64,000 bases of DNA from Isoetes taiwanensis (GCA_021234155.1 JAJEKV010000011.1:7365132-7429131); one strand, 5' to 3'. Shown: positions 47,571 to 62,100, numbered from the stretch's first letter. Notes: generated by a model from the letters alone, not told the origin. Numbers and translations are program-made.

Positions 47571-49800
47571 TATTTTTACGTGCAATCATTGAAGAATGAA
47601 TACTGCTAGCAGCATGACAGATCTACTATCCTTTAACCAACATGCTCCATGTTTCCACGAGAAAAAATATAGTTCATATCCCTAGCTTTAGAGTTCAGAC
47701 TTCCTCCCCTTTTACCCCCTACAATCACAGGGGACCATATGCAAACACACCCTATTTATAAGCATTAGCATGCGTAGTTGCAGCAATAACACTCCGCGAA
47801 GTTGTAACAACAGCAAGTGTGGTAACAACTCCTGGAGGGGCTGGAGAAGCAGCGTTAGTCGCAAAAGCAGTAATAAAAGTACTCCAAAAGATTGTAGTAG
47901 CAGCAACAACACTTGCATCACAAGCAGTTGTTGTCTCATTAGATGAACTAACTATTCTATTCTGCACAACGTCTGCTATAGCATAGGTAGATGGGCGCGG
48001 AAGATCCTTAGCTTGCGTTGTACTAGAGTAGGGGCTCCTTTAGTATTTCCTAGACGTCCCTCACACGTGCAAGCTCCCTGATGACGTGACTCTTACTGCA
48101 GTATTGTGAGGTCATAATCCACATATATAATGGTGCCCTTTACTTTACTCCATGACGGAGTACGACATCCCTGACCAATGAATCTGCCGCTGTGAATTTT
48201 ACAGTAGGTTGCTGGCCATGACGCTGAATGCCAAGATGGGATGCCTTGACAATGTTCATAGGAATATAAGAGCTCATCTTGGAGCATACCATTGTCTGAA
48301 TCTTCTCCCTAAGATCTTCTTGTGCCTCCTCAAGAAGGCCTCAAACCACCACATTATGGAACATGCCTTCTATGGGCACATCATGGTGGCTGGGGTGGGG
48401 ATTGGGGATGAAGTGTCCATTTGGAGGGCTAGGGGGAACACCCCTCTTCCATTGTATGCAACCCAGTCTGCAAACAAAATAAAAGATAAGACAAGTCCTG
48501 ACCAATGGGATCCTTGCCCACCTCCTCGCCCTCCCCTTCCCTCCCCTTTGTTATATTTTATTTTATATGGAAGGACTTGATGCGTAATTGCATACATGTG
48601 ATCTTAGAGCCCAATTGGTGTTTGATGCTACATATCAATGCATCTAGATCTAGTTATAACGAAGTGATGGATGGCCAATTATTTAATTTCCATGAGAATT
48701 CTTCAATGTCATACATGGAAAAGCAAATATATGCACATCAAATTGCAGTCTCTCATTCTTAGAGTCATCTTCTCAAGAGATGGTGAAACACTTACTCCTT
48801 ATCCAACAAGCATTTGAGGGACAAGACTGACATATTAGAAGAAAAAGAAGGGTATAATTGACTCCGACAACTCTTCAAGGATTTGGACGTAAAGTAAATA
48901 TATTTCCTTCATAGTACCTAGCACATTGTGATGGTAACACATGTATGTGTGATGCCCAAACATATTTAGGTGGCTAGTTTTCTAGAAGATGAATTTCAAT
49001 AGCAAACTTGAATGTACATGGGAAGCATCTACATCTCCTTCATGATTAAGACTTGTTGAGGCGTCTTTACAAGACCACGAAGTTAACTAGCTTTTAGCTA
49101 AGAGTTTCCACTAAAGGTTTGAAAATATGTTGAGTGAGACAGGATGCACCAAGGCCTTCATGTTGGAAATGTGCAAAAAAGTGTAACCAATTTCTGTTAC
49201 TACATAGGTTTCTCCCTCGAAAACCTTCATAGATGAGGTTTTCTTAATCCTAATAGTAATGGTTTTACTATCAGCATGTAGTTGACCCATATGATGTTGA
49301 CCTTGGTCGATACAAAAAATTATAATTCTATTAACTCAATTTCTTTAGATGAATTGCAATAGGAATCCTTATCCTTATAGGGCATGTTGCGCCAGATTTA
49401 ATTAGTTGGCATTAAGTTAATTTGATAAACTGCAAGGGTGCCACCCTATGAAAGTTAACTGAAATGTAAATAAATGTACAAGGAAAAGTATTATACCTAT
49501 GTTTGACCATATGGGAAAACTTTTAGCATACATTGTTTATATTTGTGCCTTAGTGAAGGACAATACGTGGACGAGTAGTGATTGAGCCATCATGAAAACT
49601 GGTTTACAGGAAGGTGAAAGAAAACATGACCCATTATTTAGTAAAAAGTGCAAGGCAAAGCAGGAACAAGTAAGCCCTGACATCCAGAAATTAAATAGAA
49701 ACCAGTCATGCAAGTAGAAGAACAGAGGAACCAAAAAAAAAACAATTAAAAACTGTAATTTAAGGAACAGAGCAAGAATATAGGGACGAATGGATGCAAA
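47571..49800. other. Spacer upstream of the Furry gene, no clear gene
   Basis: A - strand stretch at 48,120-48,330 reads KASHLGIQRHGQQPTVKFTA then DSLVRDVVLRHG and could be ORF1 of LINE 2, but this is weak. GCA/GTA-type trinucleotide-rich sequence at 47,765-47,940 gives long open frames on several registers and is probably low complexity. From 48,600 to 49,800 I see only AT-rich DNA and a T18-type tract near 49,805. Confidence 0.35.
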
Positions 49801-50270
49801 AGCTGCTTTTTTTTTTTTTTTTCTCCCCCAAGTAGACCAGCATCTCCAGCTGCTGTGCTGTTCTGTTCTGTCACACACACAGCTTCTGAAGTTTGAGGAA
49901 TCAAAAGCCCTTCCAGCTTATTCCGGCAAATCCCCACAACCCAGTTGCCTATAACCCCCCGATCTCCCACTTCCCGACTTTCTGCTTGGATTAGACCCCA
50001 TTTCTTCTCTTGGGCATTTTATTCTTCCAAGTTTTGCATTGGGCTTTGTTCAATCCAGGATTTTGGCTTGTTGACCTAAAACGGATGTTTACATATTTGA
50101 TGCTGGAGACAGGGATTCGAGATTTAGAATAAGGGAACATTTGTCTAAGTAGGAAGATTTGCCTTTATAGAATGGAGGAAAAAGGATGGTGCAAAAACAT
50201 GGTATTGGACAGTGTCATCAATCTCAGAAGTCGAGCTGAGAAAAGGGGAAAAGACTAAGTGCGTCAAAAG

Positions 50271-53200
50271 ATGCCTGCAGTAAACGCGGCAAAGCTTATT
50301 GTAGATGCTTTGCTGCAGCGGTTCATTCCGTTTGCACGCCGGAGAATAGATACGCATCAAGCGCAGGTACCTTTTGAAACCGTCATTGTAGGGTTTGAAT
50401 TTTCCCATGAATGGAAGTAGAGTAGATATTTTACTTTTGTCGATTGAGCAGTGGACATGCTCTTGCACAGGATGGGCAATATTTACGGGCATCAGATCCG
50501 GCTTATGAGCAAGTATTGGACTCTCTTGCTATGGTGGCACGTCACACTCCAATACCCCTGTTAGAAGCACTTTTGAAGTGGAGAGAAAGGTCAGAAGTGA
50601 TAAGTGACTTCACATGTTCATTTGGAAGCTCATGTGCTCAATTATCATAAGTGATCTATCGTAATCTCTTAGCAAAAACAGCTTTATGTTCATGGCTCGA
50701 TGCTACCATCCTAAAGGGTATTGAAGCTTTAGTGTTATTTTTCTGCAGTGAATCCCCGAAAGGAGCCAGTGATGCTTCTACATTCCAGAGAAAGGTTAGT
50801 CTTACTTATGAGTTAACATATGTGTACTTGTTCTTGGTATAATGCATGGACTACTTTACGTCCACTTTGACAATCAAGAGAAACCTTATTGCCACATGCA
50901 GTAATGCTCTGACTGCATCTGTGTCATCTCTTACACAAGTTTTACCAGCTGGAGATATCTGTGATAAAAAGGCTTAGGCATTGATGTTCATCTGTTCTGC
51001 AATACCATTGCTGGACGCTTTCTCTATTATGCTACAAACCAAAATCATGTAGATCATAGGAGATTGTGTTGAATGCTGCAGAAGACATCCTTATTGCGTA
51101 AATATAAGTCTGGGCTGTTGATTTCATTGCTAGAACCATGTTAAGGCATTTATTTGGAAGCCTCACTGTCTCTGGTGTTTGTGATTTTTGCAGCTTGCTG
51201 TAGAATGTATTTTCTGCTCTGCTTGTATTCGATTTGTTGAATGCTGCCCACAGGAAGGTTTAACGGGTAAGATGAGGTTTGTTCTGAAAGTGCATCATTT
51301 GTGAACGTGGCAAAACATAGTTTATGTAAATTCATGTGGCGGGTCCATGCTCACGCAATACTCTACCCTATTACAGAACTTACATTCCATTGAATAGGAA
51401 GTTAAGTGCGAGCAGGAAATATTGATGGCAAGCACTCATGTTCTTAGTGTTAGGAGGCACTTGTGTATTCAGCAAATGAGTCATTGTTCCCTAATCAAAA
51501 GCCTCTGCATGGTGCCGTCAGATCCTGACAATACCATCTCATTGTTTTTGTGCCAAAAGCTAGGCAGGTTATAGCCAGGCCACACTGTCCATGATTTAAA
51601 TTGCTTCCACTCCGGAAACCAAGGGAAAAGGATAATTTTGGGTGAGAATTAAAGTGACAGTTGTATCACATGTAAAATTCTGATGTGATCTTATATTACA
51701 GAAAGACAAATTATTGGGTGAGGCTATCTGGGTAGTTCTGAACAAAATTCTGGAGTATTTTTAACATAGCTTTTTGCAGAAACACTATGGATCGGCTTGG
51801 AGAATTTTGTCTTTGATTGGCTTATCAATGCAGACAGGTAATAAATATGGCAAGCATTTTTTCCAGAAACCTTTTACTGAACAAACATATTAACCTCCTC
51901 CCAGTCTGCCTTGGACTGAGATGTTAGAACACAATGCATAACAGTTAAAATTTTATGGATGTACGTGGCTACTGTATAATATTTAGTAGCATGGGAGGAA
52001 CCAAGTTACATGATATGCATTTGCATACATAAGCATTTAAGTTGAAATATGTTTGTGTTATGCACTTATTTATTACTGCATGTGCAGAGTAGTTAGTCAA
52101 ATGGACTATCCGTCCTTGGTGGATCTCCGTGGTCTTCTTTTAGACCTTGTTGCGCAGCTCCTTGGTGCACTTTCAAGGATAAGGTTGTTGCTTTGCATTG
52201 TTCATTACATGTATCACTAGATAAATATCAGAACTGATTGGCTTAGTTTGTGTATAGTTATAACAATTATCTTATGTATCTTGATATATTTATCTCCAAA
52301 AAGATTGTGTTAGCACATAGCAAGCTTTCCATTTTCATTTTGTTACTTCTAATGCTGTTTTTTTTCATGCAGATTTAGTTCAATAACTGAACGTTTCTTC
52401 AATGAGCTTAATGCTCGGCGTAATGACACGAGCAGTGCACGGAGTGAAACACTGAGCATCATTCATGGAATGCGGTACCTTAAACTTGGGGTGTGTTTAG
52501 CCTTTCCTGTAGAGGATACAATGATTTTAGATCCGATTTGTTTACTGATAAATCATTATTGGAAATTTGCCTATGGGTTGCATGCTAATTCTAGTACTAA
52601 CTAGTACGAGTTCTGGGGAATAGCCAGATAAATACTTGACTGATAGGAAATGGTGGCAACTGGTAGGGCATCTTGGAGCCTGTGTTAGTTTCTAACATGG
52701 TTTGGGCAGATGTGGATGGAAAGGGCTTGGGGAGTTATCAGCTGGTTCATCCTGGGGGGTTGTTGGGGCAAAAAGATTTGAAATGCTTTGCAGACCACCG
52801 GGATAAGACACTGAAAACGTGTTGACTGTGGCAGAATTTTGTCCTTTAGTTATCATATAGATAGCTGTATAGCTTGCTCTAGTTTCCTCTTATAAATAGT
52901 AAGGTTTGATTTTCATACTTGAGGCCTGGGTATCTCTCCATTGTTTCCTTACATTTTGAGAGCCTGTATCTAACATGCCTATACTACGCGCTAACCTATG
53001 TACTGCCTATGTTCAGGTGATGTCTCTTGGTGGGTTGAATGCAGCCACATCATTTGTTGCAAAAGCAAACCCTTTGAACCGTACACCGGCAAAGAAAAAA
53101 AGTGAACTCCATCATGCAATGTGTAACATGCTTTCAAGTGTTCTTGCACCATTAGCTGATGGTGGGAAAGGATCCTGGCCACCTTCAGGAGTGGACCAAG

Positions 53201-56200
53201 CATTAACCCTGTGGTACGATGCTGTACTTCGAATTCGTACTCAACTAACTCATTGGATGGAGAAACAAAACAAGCACATCATTGTAAGTTCCAGCATGAT
53301 GTTATGCATCACCTTAACATCTCACATCGGTCCTTAGTTTTCTGAATTGATAATTTCTAGATGACATGAAGTTCTCATTTTTAGTAAAAAGTTTCGTAGC
53401 TTAGACTATTATCTTTTTGTCTAGGTTGGCTACCCGCTTGTAACTATTCTTTTATGCCTCGGTGATCCACAATATTTCGTCAGTGCATTTGGTCCTCATC
53501 TTGATCAACTATACAAGTTGTTGCGGGTAAGAAGTTTCACATATATATAGTGCTGGACAAAATATGATTTTTATTGTCTTCGTCTGAAATCATTTATTAA
53601 AAGGTGATCTTTTAGCACATAAAGTTGCAGTTTTAACACACTCTTCAGGAAGGTGTTCTGCTTTATCCTTAATTATCTAAAAGAAGTTTTGCCACTCCAT
53701 TGCAGACTTTATTTTGGCACTAGATTTGCTTCTATCGTGTTCATCTGTAAATTTCTCACTGTTAACTGGCCTTTAACAGCCTGAATACCTTTTTTTTCTG
53801 TGTCTTTTCGTAAATTTGTCGCCATCTTGCTGTTGGCTGGACCTTCAGTTTTGTATGGTCATCTCGCAGTACTGCATTAAGCAAGAATGCTAATACTTTT
53901 GTAAAATGCTCACCTTGCCATTCAAAAATCATCGTTAGAAATTTTGATGTGGCCTTATAAATTGGCGAAGCAAGGAAGTTTACGCCAAAGCCCTTAGATC
54001 ATGCTGCATACTGGTGCTTTTCTAGGAACGACCGCATGGTTTATTGTGGGCTTTAGTTACGACATTCTTAGCTGCTAATCATATAGGAAAGGTTATTTGC
54101 ATAGTCACAATTTTACATATTACGTCAATTGATCAAGAGGAATAAGGACTGGAAAGAGAATTTTACATACTGAATCATGTTAAAACAACCTGGTTATGTG
54201 GTTTTCTGTTGAAATTTTATCTGAGAATATGTTGCATTTTAGTGCAAGCTTTGTAACTGTTGATATCTGATTTTACCACAGGAGAAGAATAACAGGTCAA
54301 TGGCCTTAGAATGCCTGCATAGAGTCCTACGGTTCTATCTGTGTGTATGTGCAGAAAATCTGCAGCATAATAGAGTATGGATGACTTTGCATAGTGTTAC
54401 TGCACAATTGCTGGGATCCCTAAAGAAGGGGCTACTTACACAAGATGTACAGCATGAAAAGCTTGTCGAGTTATGTGTCACAATTGCAGAGAACAACCTT
54501 GATTTTGCAATGAATCATATGATATTGGAACTTTTGAGGTCAGAGAACCTGAGCGAGGCCAAAGTTATTGGTCTCAAAGCTCTCTTGGCGGTGGTATCAT
54601 CTACAAAGCCAGGCCAACATAGTGGAGCAGAGAATGGAGAAGATAGTAGGATTTCAACCTCTTCCCTAAGGGACTCTCCGACATCTTCTTGGTCAGCTTC
54701 TACAGCTGCACTTTCTGGACGACATTCTTCTGTTGGCACAAATTCTTCTTTCAATGGCGGAGAAGCATCTCTAGTTGGGCATGATATTGGTCCTTATATT
54801 CCGAAAGTAAGAGCTGCATTGGGGTCCATCATAAAAGCATGCCACAGCACTTATGGCAATGCACTTTTAATCTCATCCAAAGCTACTATAGGTTCGGTTA
54901 TCTCATCCTCAATTTGTCTTTTCAATTGATGTAAGGTCGGTCAAAGGCACAAAATGTCACTTGTTTTAGAATGTATCCGTTTTTCTGTTTTAGAATAATA
55001 AGACAACATCTTAAATCTCCATTGCAGATGCTTTGGGCAGGGAGAAGCCCCAAGGTTGGCTTGTCTTTCGCTGGGCATTGAAATGCGTTCCGCATCTGAT
55101 CCCAGAACAATGGCGAAATGATAAAATGACTGACATCATTCCTCGCTATGCGATTAGTGTTGAGCCTGGTGTGCGTGAAGAAGCTGTACAGGTTCTTTTT
55201 AGGACAATACGTGATCTTCCACAAAGCCGTTTTGCAGTTATGCGGGGGATGTCCAACTTCATTTTTTATTTACCAGATGACTTCCCAATTCTAATTCACA
55301 CGTCACTTGGTCGCCTGGTACAATTATTACAATCTTGGCGTATTTGTCTATCTGAAGAGGCTTCATTAGCTGAAACAGAAGGACAGCACAAAGTCCGCTC
55401 TGGAAAAAGATCTTATCATGGGGATCCAATTGATGTTTTCCGTCCATCGGGATTGGATGCAGTTGGACTCATATTCTTATGTTCTGTGGATGCTAAAATT
55501 CGTCACACTGCATTAGAACTCCTGCATGCTGTCCGTGCATTGTATAATGACCTCTTAAAGTTCTCTTCAAAAAGATCTGATAACAAGAAGCTGAATCCAG
55601 GCACTACCTTTGTTATTGACGTGTATGAAGAAGCTGGGGTAAGCATATGTCACTGAAATGTAACCATTCTGTTTGCATAGTATCGTGTAATTGTTGATTA
55701 CATATATCCCTTTCCGCATTTTCTAGATTCTACAAGAAGGCTTCTTGAAACACCCCACCACAATAAACTCACCTGTCACCCACCTTTGTTGTTACTATGG
55801 AACTTTAAAGGACAACGTTTCCTCAATTCCTGTGCTTATGTGCAGGAAGATATTGTTCAGCAATGCTATTGGGATACTGGAAAGTGGTATGAACTTAGAA
55901 AGGAGTGGGATACTGTGCCACCGGATGTGACATTGCAGACAATATTAGAAAGTTCAGACAAGGCACGATGGGCTCGATGCTTAAGTGAACTTGTGAAAGT
56001 TGCAGCAGAGCTTTGCCCGCAAGCTGTACAAGGAGCAAGGTATTAGCCATTTTGAATTTGTTTACTCAATATATATATTAGGAGTCTTCCTATTATTGCA
56101 ATTTGTCATGATCACACTGCTGATATGGCATTGTTCACCATCCACAGATTGGAAGTTGTGCAGAGACTTGCTCATATCACATCAGTGGACTTGGGAGGGA

Positions 56201-59200
56201 AGGCTGCAATGTCACATGATGGGGACAGCAAGTTGGACCAGTGGCATATGTATGCAATGTTTGCATGCTCTTGCCCCCCTGAGGATCCTGATGATGGTAG
56301 TGGGCAATCTTTGAGAGATTTATTCCGCTATATTATGCCTTCCTTGAAATCAGGCTCTGAGGCACAGATGGTATTAACTTGTATCCGTTTTTGAGCTAAA
56401 AGATTATATGGTGCCAGGTCACATGACAACTGTTGGCTTTGGTATCAACACTAAAGCTCTTTCTTACCATTTCTGTTTTTCTATACTCAGTATGCAGCAA
56501 CATTGGCACTTGGGCACTCGCACTGGGAAATATGTGAGCAGATGTTGGGTGAATTGATGCAGCTTCTAGAAGAAGTCAACTTGGAGATGGAAAGCAGGCC
56601 AAAATGGAAGGTTGTCTAGACATTTCTTAGAGATATGCATGTGCAGTAGCTTTTTTTGCTTATGGGCGCTCATATTGGTAATTCCAGAGTCAAAAGCTGC
56701 GTCGTGAAGATACACGTGTCCATGTATCCAATGTTTATCGTATGGTTGCAGAAAGCGTATGGCCAGGCATGTTGGCTCGTAAACCTGTATTAAGGCGTCA
56801 TTTTCTAAAATTCATAGAGGACACTGTCAAGCACATCAACAATTCTTCACAAGAAGGTTTTCTAGATGTTCAGCCCATTAGATTTGCACTAGCTTCAGTA
56901 GTAAGATCTGTTGCAGCTGAAATGGTCAAAGCAAATTCTGAGTCTTTTGATCGTCACACCCGCAAACGGCTTTTTGATATACTGTTCTCCTGGTGTGATG
57001 ATGGTATAAGTGCATGGGGCCAGGATGCGACAGCAGACTACCGTAAAGAAGTAGAGAGATACAAGTCTTCACAGCATAGCCGCAGCAAAGATTCTGTAGA
57101 GAAGATAGCATTTGAGAAAGAAGTCAATGAGCAGGTGGAAGCAATCCAGTGGGTAGCGATGAATGCAATGGCTGCATTATTGTATGGTTCTTGTTTTGAT
57201 GACAATGTTAGGAAAATGAGTGGACGTATCATTTCTTGGATTAATGGACTTTTTCTAGAGCCGGCCCAACGGATGCCAATAGGATATTCTCCAGCAGACC
57301 CACGCATGCATTTGAAGTTTAGCACATCTGGTATCTTCGACATCATTCATGGAGGCCGTGATAGACATAGAAATACACCTTCTCGAGTTTTCCTAGCAAA
57401 GACGGCACTCTTGAACCTGCTTCAGACCAACCTGGAGGTGTTTCCAGCATGTATCGATCAGGTATATTCAACTTATGACTGGAACTCCAAAGAAATATGA
57501 CACCGTGTTAACGAATTTGATGCGTAGGATCTAAGATTTTCTTTTTTAGTTATTTCTTATTTTTTAATGAGTGTCTTGTGTGAAACTAGAAATATATTCG
57601 TTCAAAAGGGTAGAATATAAGCCTTACTGGACTATGAAACTTTGGACCTAATTTTAAGAGAAAGACAATAATGCTGACTGTCTGATGTTTTTACAGTGCT
57701 ATTCATCGGATCCATCAATTGCAGATGGGTATTTCACAGTGCTTGCAGAAGTGTACATGCGTAGTGAAGTTCCAAAATGTGACATCCAAAGGTTACTGAG
57801 TCTGATCCTATATAAAGTTGTAGACCAGTCAAGGCGCATACGGGATGATGCGCTACAAATGTTAGAAACATTATCGATCAGGGCGTGGGCAGAAGAAGGA
57901 ACTGGAAGGTATCGTGCTGCAGTTGTGGGCAGCCTCCCAGATTCTTATCAGCAATTCCAATATCAGCTTTCTGCAAAACTTGCCAAAGAACACCCAGATT
58001 TGAGTGAAAGGCTTTGTGAAGAAATAATGCAGCGGCAGCTTGATGCTGTAGATATCATTGCTCAACACCAGGTCTTGACATGCATGGCTCCATGGATTGA
58101 AAATCTTAACTTTGTCAAGCTTCAGGATTCTGGGTGGTGTGAACGGCTTCTTAAGTCCTTGTACTATGTTACTTGGAGACATGGCGATCAATTTCCAGAT
58201 GAAATTGAAAAGCTCTGGAGCACAGTGGCAACTAAGCGACGAAATATTATTCCTGTTTTGGATTTTTTGATCTCAAAAGGCATTGAGGATTGTGACTCAA
58301 ATGCCTCCGGTGAAATAAGTGGTGCATTTGCTACATACTTTTCAGTAGCAAAACGCATAAGTCTTTACCTTGCACGTATTTCTCCACAGCAAACCATTGA
58401 TCACTTAGTATATGAATTGTCACAGCGAATGCTTGAGGACCATCCAGAGCAGTTGAAAAAACCTGCTGATGCATCTTTGGAGGCAGAGACATCAAATGTT
58501 CTTGAATTTTCTCAAGGACCAGTGCCACTCCAAATGCTTGAGCCAGCTCCGCACATGTCCCCCTTGCTGGTCAGAGGTTCTATGGATGGCCCTCTTAGGA
58601 ATGTCAGTGGCAGTCTGAGTTGGAGAACAGCTACTGGTCGTAGCATGTCGGGTCCCTTGAACAGCATGCCTGAATTGCATACAGGGCGATCTGGTCAATT
58701 ATTATCAGGGCCGTTAATGGGTACATCTGGGCCCTTGATTGCCGTCAGAGGTTCGACGGGCAGTTTGAGAAGCCACCATCTGTCCCGAGATAGTGGTGAC
58801 TACTTTGTGGAGACACCAAACTCAGCAGATGATATCCGTTCTAGTACACCAGCCATCAATGCAGGAGAGTTACAATCAGCACTTCAGAATCATCACCATT
58901 GGCTCTCACGAGCGGATATTGCTCTTATTCTTCTTGCTGAAATAGCATATGAGAATGATGAGGATTTTAGGGGGCACCTGTCGCTTCTCTTTCATGTCAC
59001 GTTTGTTTCTATGGATAGTTCTGAGGATATCGTCTTGAAACATTGCCAGCAGCTGTTGGTTAATCTCCTATATTCTCTTGCTGGGCGTCATCTTGAATTA
59101 TACGACAATGGTGAACATGGGGATGGTGATTATAAGCAACAAGTCGTAAGCTTGATCAAGTACGTCCAATCTAAAAAAGGCATGATGATGTGGGAAAGTG

Positions 59201-60759
59201 AGGACATGACCTTAACATACATGGAGCTTCCTAGTGCTGCCTTGCTTTCTGCTCTTGTTCTTAGTGTGGTAGATGCAATATTTTTCCAGGGAGATCTTCG
59301 TGAGAGATGGGGTGAAGAAGCTTTGAAATGGGCAATGGAATGCACATCTAGACATTTGGCATGCAGATCACATCAAATATATCGTGCGTTACGGCCAGAT
59401 GTCACCAGTGACACATGTGTCTCACTTCTGCGTTGTCTACATCGGTGCTTTAGTAATCCCACACCGCCAGTCTTGGGTTTTGTCATGGAAATTCTTTTGA
59501 CCTTACAAGTGACGGTTGAAAGTATGGAGCCAGAAAAGGTTATACTTTATCCTCAATTGTTTTGGGGATGTGTGGCTATGTTGCACACTGATTTTGTGCA
59601 TGTTTATGTTCAAGTGTTAGAGCTTTTTGCTCGTGTCCTTGACCGTCTTTCTTTTAATGATCATACTGCTGAACAGGTTCTATTGTCTAACATGCCCAGG
59701 GATGAATTTGAAAATGGCCAAAATGACAGGGAGGTGGGTCGACTAGACTCACAAAGAAATGAATTGACCAGCAAAGGCACGACGGATGGAGATAAAGCTC
59801 CTGCTTTTGAAGGTGTGCAGCCTTTAGTTCTGAAGGGCCTCATGTCAACAGTTAGCCATACTGCTGCCATTGAAGTTCTGTCACGTATTACATTACATTC
59901 ATGTGATACTATATTTGGTGACTCTGATACAAGGCTTCTTATGCATATTGTTGGCTTGCTTCCTTGGTTGTCGTTGCAGCTGAAAGGACATAATGACTTC
60001 TTACCCGGTTTTGATTCTCCCCTTCAACAACAATTTCAGAAAGCTTGCTCTGTTGCCAGAAATATTGCTCAGTGGTGTGACACAAAAGGCCTAAAGCATA
60101 TTGGTCTAGTTTTCTCCTCATATGCTGGTGGCAGAATCAGTACTATAGAGGAGTTTCTGGACCGGATAACACCGTTGTTATGTTTGGAATGGTTTCCCAG
60201 GCATTCTACCTTAGCGTTTGGGCACTTGCTACGCGTTCTAGAAAAGGGACCTGTAGAATATCAGCGTGTGATTCTTCTCATCTTGAGAGCCCTTTTGCAA
60301 CACAGTCCAATAGATGCAGCTCAAAGCCCACAAGTATATTCGGCTGTGTCCCAGTTAGTGGAAAGTCCTCTTTGTTGGGAAGCTCTACACGTATTGGAAG
60401 CAGTTTTACAAAGCTGCAGCACAATAACTAACACAGCTGTGGAAACTTTGCCAGCAGGTAGGCCAGACGATGACAGACCTGTTGTCGCATTGTTATCTCA
60501 GAGTTCTTTCAAAAGTCGTCAATTTCAATCTTGGGTTGGATCTGGTGGAACAGTCCCAACTCCAGTTGGAAATCCTGGCAGTGTTGATATGCTGCCATCA
60601 AGAGAAACTGCCTTGCAAAACACCAGGCTTGCACTTGGGCGGGTCCTTGACACCTATGGACTTGGGAAAAAAAGGGATTATAAAAGACTAGTTCCATTTG
60701 TTACCAGCAGCTTGAAGCCTCCAAATGACCTCTCAGAAAATCACTTTAAGCATGGCTAA
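50271..60759 (+). CDS. FRY: Furry-like cell morphogenesis protein (Furry/Tao3-Pag1/Mor2 family), 16 exons
   Basis: Giant HEAT/ARM-like scaffold of the family that partners NDR/Ori kinases (fly Furry, yeast Tao3/Pag1) and controls polarised growth. Exons: 50,271-50,366; 50,471-50,589; 50,749-50,794; 51,194-51,266; 51,780-51,837; 52,088-52,183; 52,373-52,490; 53,017-53,283; 53,425-53,526; 54,282-54,891; 55,028-55,638; 55,846-56,039; 56,148-56,370; 56,491-56,610; 56,688-57,461; 57,697-60,759. All join in phase for 2,189 residues, close to plant homologues. The N terminus ([38 protein letters not shown]) and [11 protein letters not shown]-like helices mark the MOR2-PAG1 N domain. A Ser-rich segment at about residues 450-490 ([13 protein letters not shown]) and a Gly/Ser-rich linker in exon 16 ([11 protein letters not shown]) are low complexity. 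The start follows an in-frame upstream region without coding; family knowledge supports it. The gene looks intact and is the only clear functional host gene here. Confidence 0.95.
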
Positions 60760-61430
60760 ATTTTTATTCAGGGATGATGACGTGGTCAAAGAAAATGCCC
60801 GATGGTCTTTGACAATGCCCAAGAGAACATCAAGCATTCCTGCGGGATAAACACTATTTCGACGTAAGAAAGATACTCATTAGCTTGTAAGTATCTGTAG
60901 TTGTATTTATTTTTTAATTCCCATTCAATCCTTTTGATCTTTGAACTTTTTAATGTGCAGGGTCATGAAGACTGGACAGATAAGCCATATCAACCTGGTC
61001 TATTTGGGCAATACACATAGATATTGCTGATTTCAAAAAATCAGAGTAAGCTCGGCCTATTAACAGGTCATGAAGTTGTAAATTATTCAGTGTATATGAG
61101 TGTACGATAGATGTAAAAATCCACAGTTTTTTTCTCCCTTCAACCATGGGAGGTGGAAATAATAAGGGAAAGCAGTTACATCAGATGACCTGCATACAAA
61201 GTGCAGTGATGGTTTATATCTTCTGGGCTTTGCTATCCCTTAGTTGGCTGGAAGATTTTGCTTATGATAAATGGTATTTTTTGCCTCTTCCTCAAATGGA
61301 ACATTACTTTATATAAAGAGAGGAGGTAATGTAGCATAGCATTCCATGGAATCTGTATACTACCAGAAGTGGTTATGAAGAAATTTACTTTGTATTGCAT
61401 TACCCATTGTTCATACCAATGAATAAAATC
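60760..61430 (+). promoter_or_regulatory. Furry 3' untranslated region with a likely intron and poly(A) signal
   Basis: After the stop at 60,757-60,759, a GTAAGTATCTG donor at 60,887 and a TTTTTAATGTGCAG acceptor ending at 60,960 would define a 74-base intron in the 3' untranslated region. An AATAAA motif lies at 61,422-61,427. An intron after the stop codon can expose a transcript to nonsense-mediated decay. No transcript data are available to me, so this is a prediction. Confidence 0.45.
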
Positions 61431-61767
61431 CTTAACTGTGTTTTCCACGAAGTTTATATAAAATATGAGTTCGAGCATTTTTGAGCAACGAAAGGAACCA
61501 GCCATTTGTACAGTAACAAGTCTTCCCATGATCAACAAACGACATCCATACACACATGCACGATCAAGGATTGCATTAACTAGGCTTCTATTAGAAGTTG
61601 AGTTTGTTTGGCAATTTGCTTTTTTTGAAACATAATCTCCTCATACCTTAGAACGAACATGTAGAAGAGTTTATTATCTTCTTATCATTATACGAAGATA
61701 AATTAAATTGTCAAAACCAGCAAGCTAACTATGAGAGGCAAAGAGAAGAGAGAAAACACAACTGAAA

Positions 61768-61990
61768 GAAAGCCACATCTGGGCATCTCCACTAAAAAAC
61801 CACAACAAGGATAACAATGCTGAAGAAAGCCACATCTGGGCATCTCCATTAAAAAACCACAACAAGGATAACAATGCTAGAAAGCCACATCTGGGCATCT
61901 CCACTAAAAAACCACAACGAGGATAAAGAAAGCCACATCTGGGCATCTCCACTAAAAAACCACAACAAGGCCACATCTGGGCATCTCAAT
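61768..61990. repeat. Minisatellite, about 45-56 bp unit, five copies
   Basis: The unit AAAGCCACATCTGGGCATCT with CCACTAAAAAACCACAACAA starts at about 61,769, 61,825, 61,880 and 61,927, and a partial copy follows at 61,972. Four copies continue with GGATA and some with ACAATGCT. It gives a long open frame on -, which is an artefact of the repeat. Confidence 0.85.
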
Positions 61991-62019
61991 GCTGATCAAC
62001 AATGTACAACAATGCATTG

Positions 62020-62100
62020 AAAGTGTAGATTATTATAGTCGGGATTAAAAAACATCGCCCTTTCGGGTTTTCGAGGAAAAACCCTGACGATAATAGTAAC
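62020..62100. repeat. Possible repeat family C remnant
   Basis: ATTATAGTCGGGATTAAAAAAC followed by GGGTTTTCGAGGAAAAACCC resembles the second half of the family C copy at 29,345-29,520 (GATTATAAACC, GGATTTTCGAGGAAAAAATA). The similarity is short. Confidence 0.4.

Noticed and set aside
47712-47967. Leucine-rich reading frame on the - strand
   Set aside because: It arises from low-complexity trinucleotide-rich DNA that is open in more than one frame, with no family motif.
57871-59345. Several long - strand reading frames across the Furry gene
   Set aside because: They are shadows of the long + strand exon 16, with no start context or conserved motifs.
61725-61976. Cys/Gly/Phe-rich repeated protein on the - strand
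   Set aside because: It is the translation of a minisatellite. Copies differ by frame-neutral and frame-changing steps, and there is no gene context.
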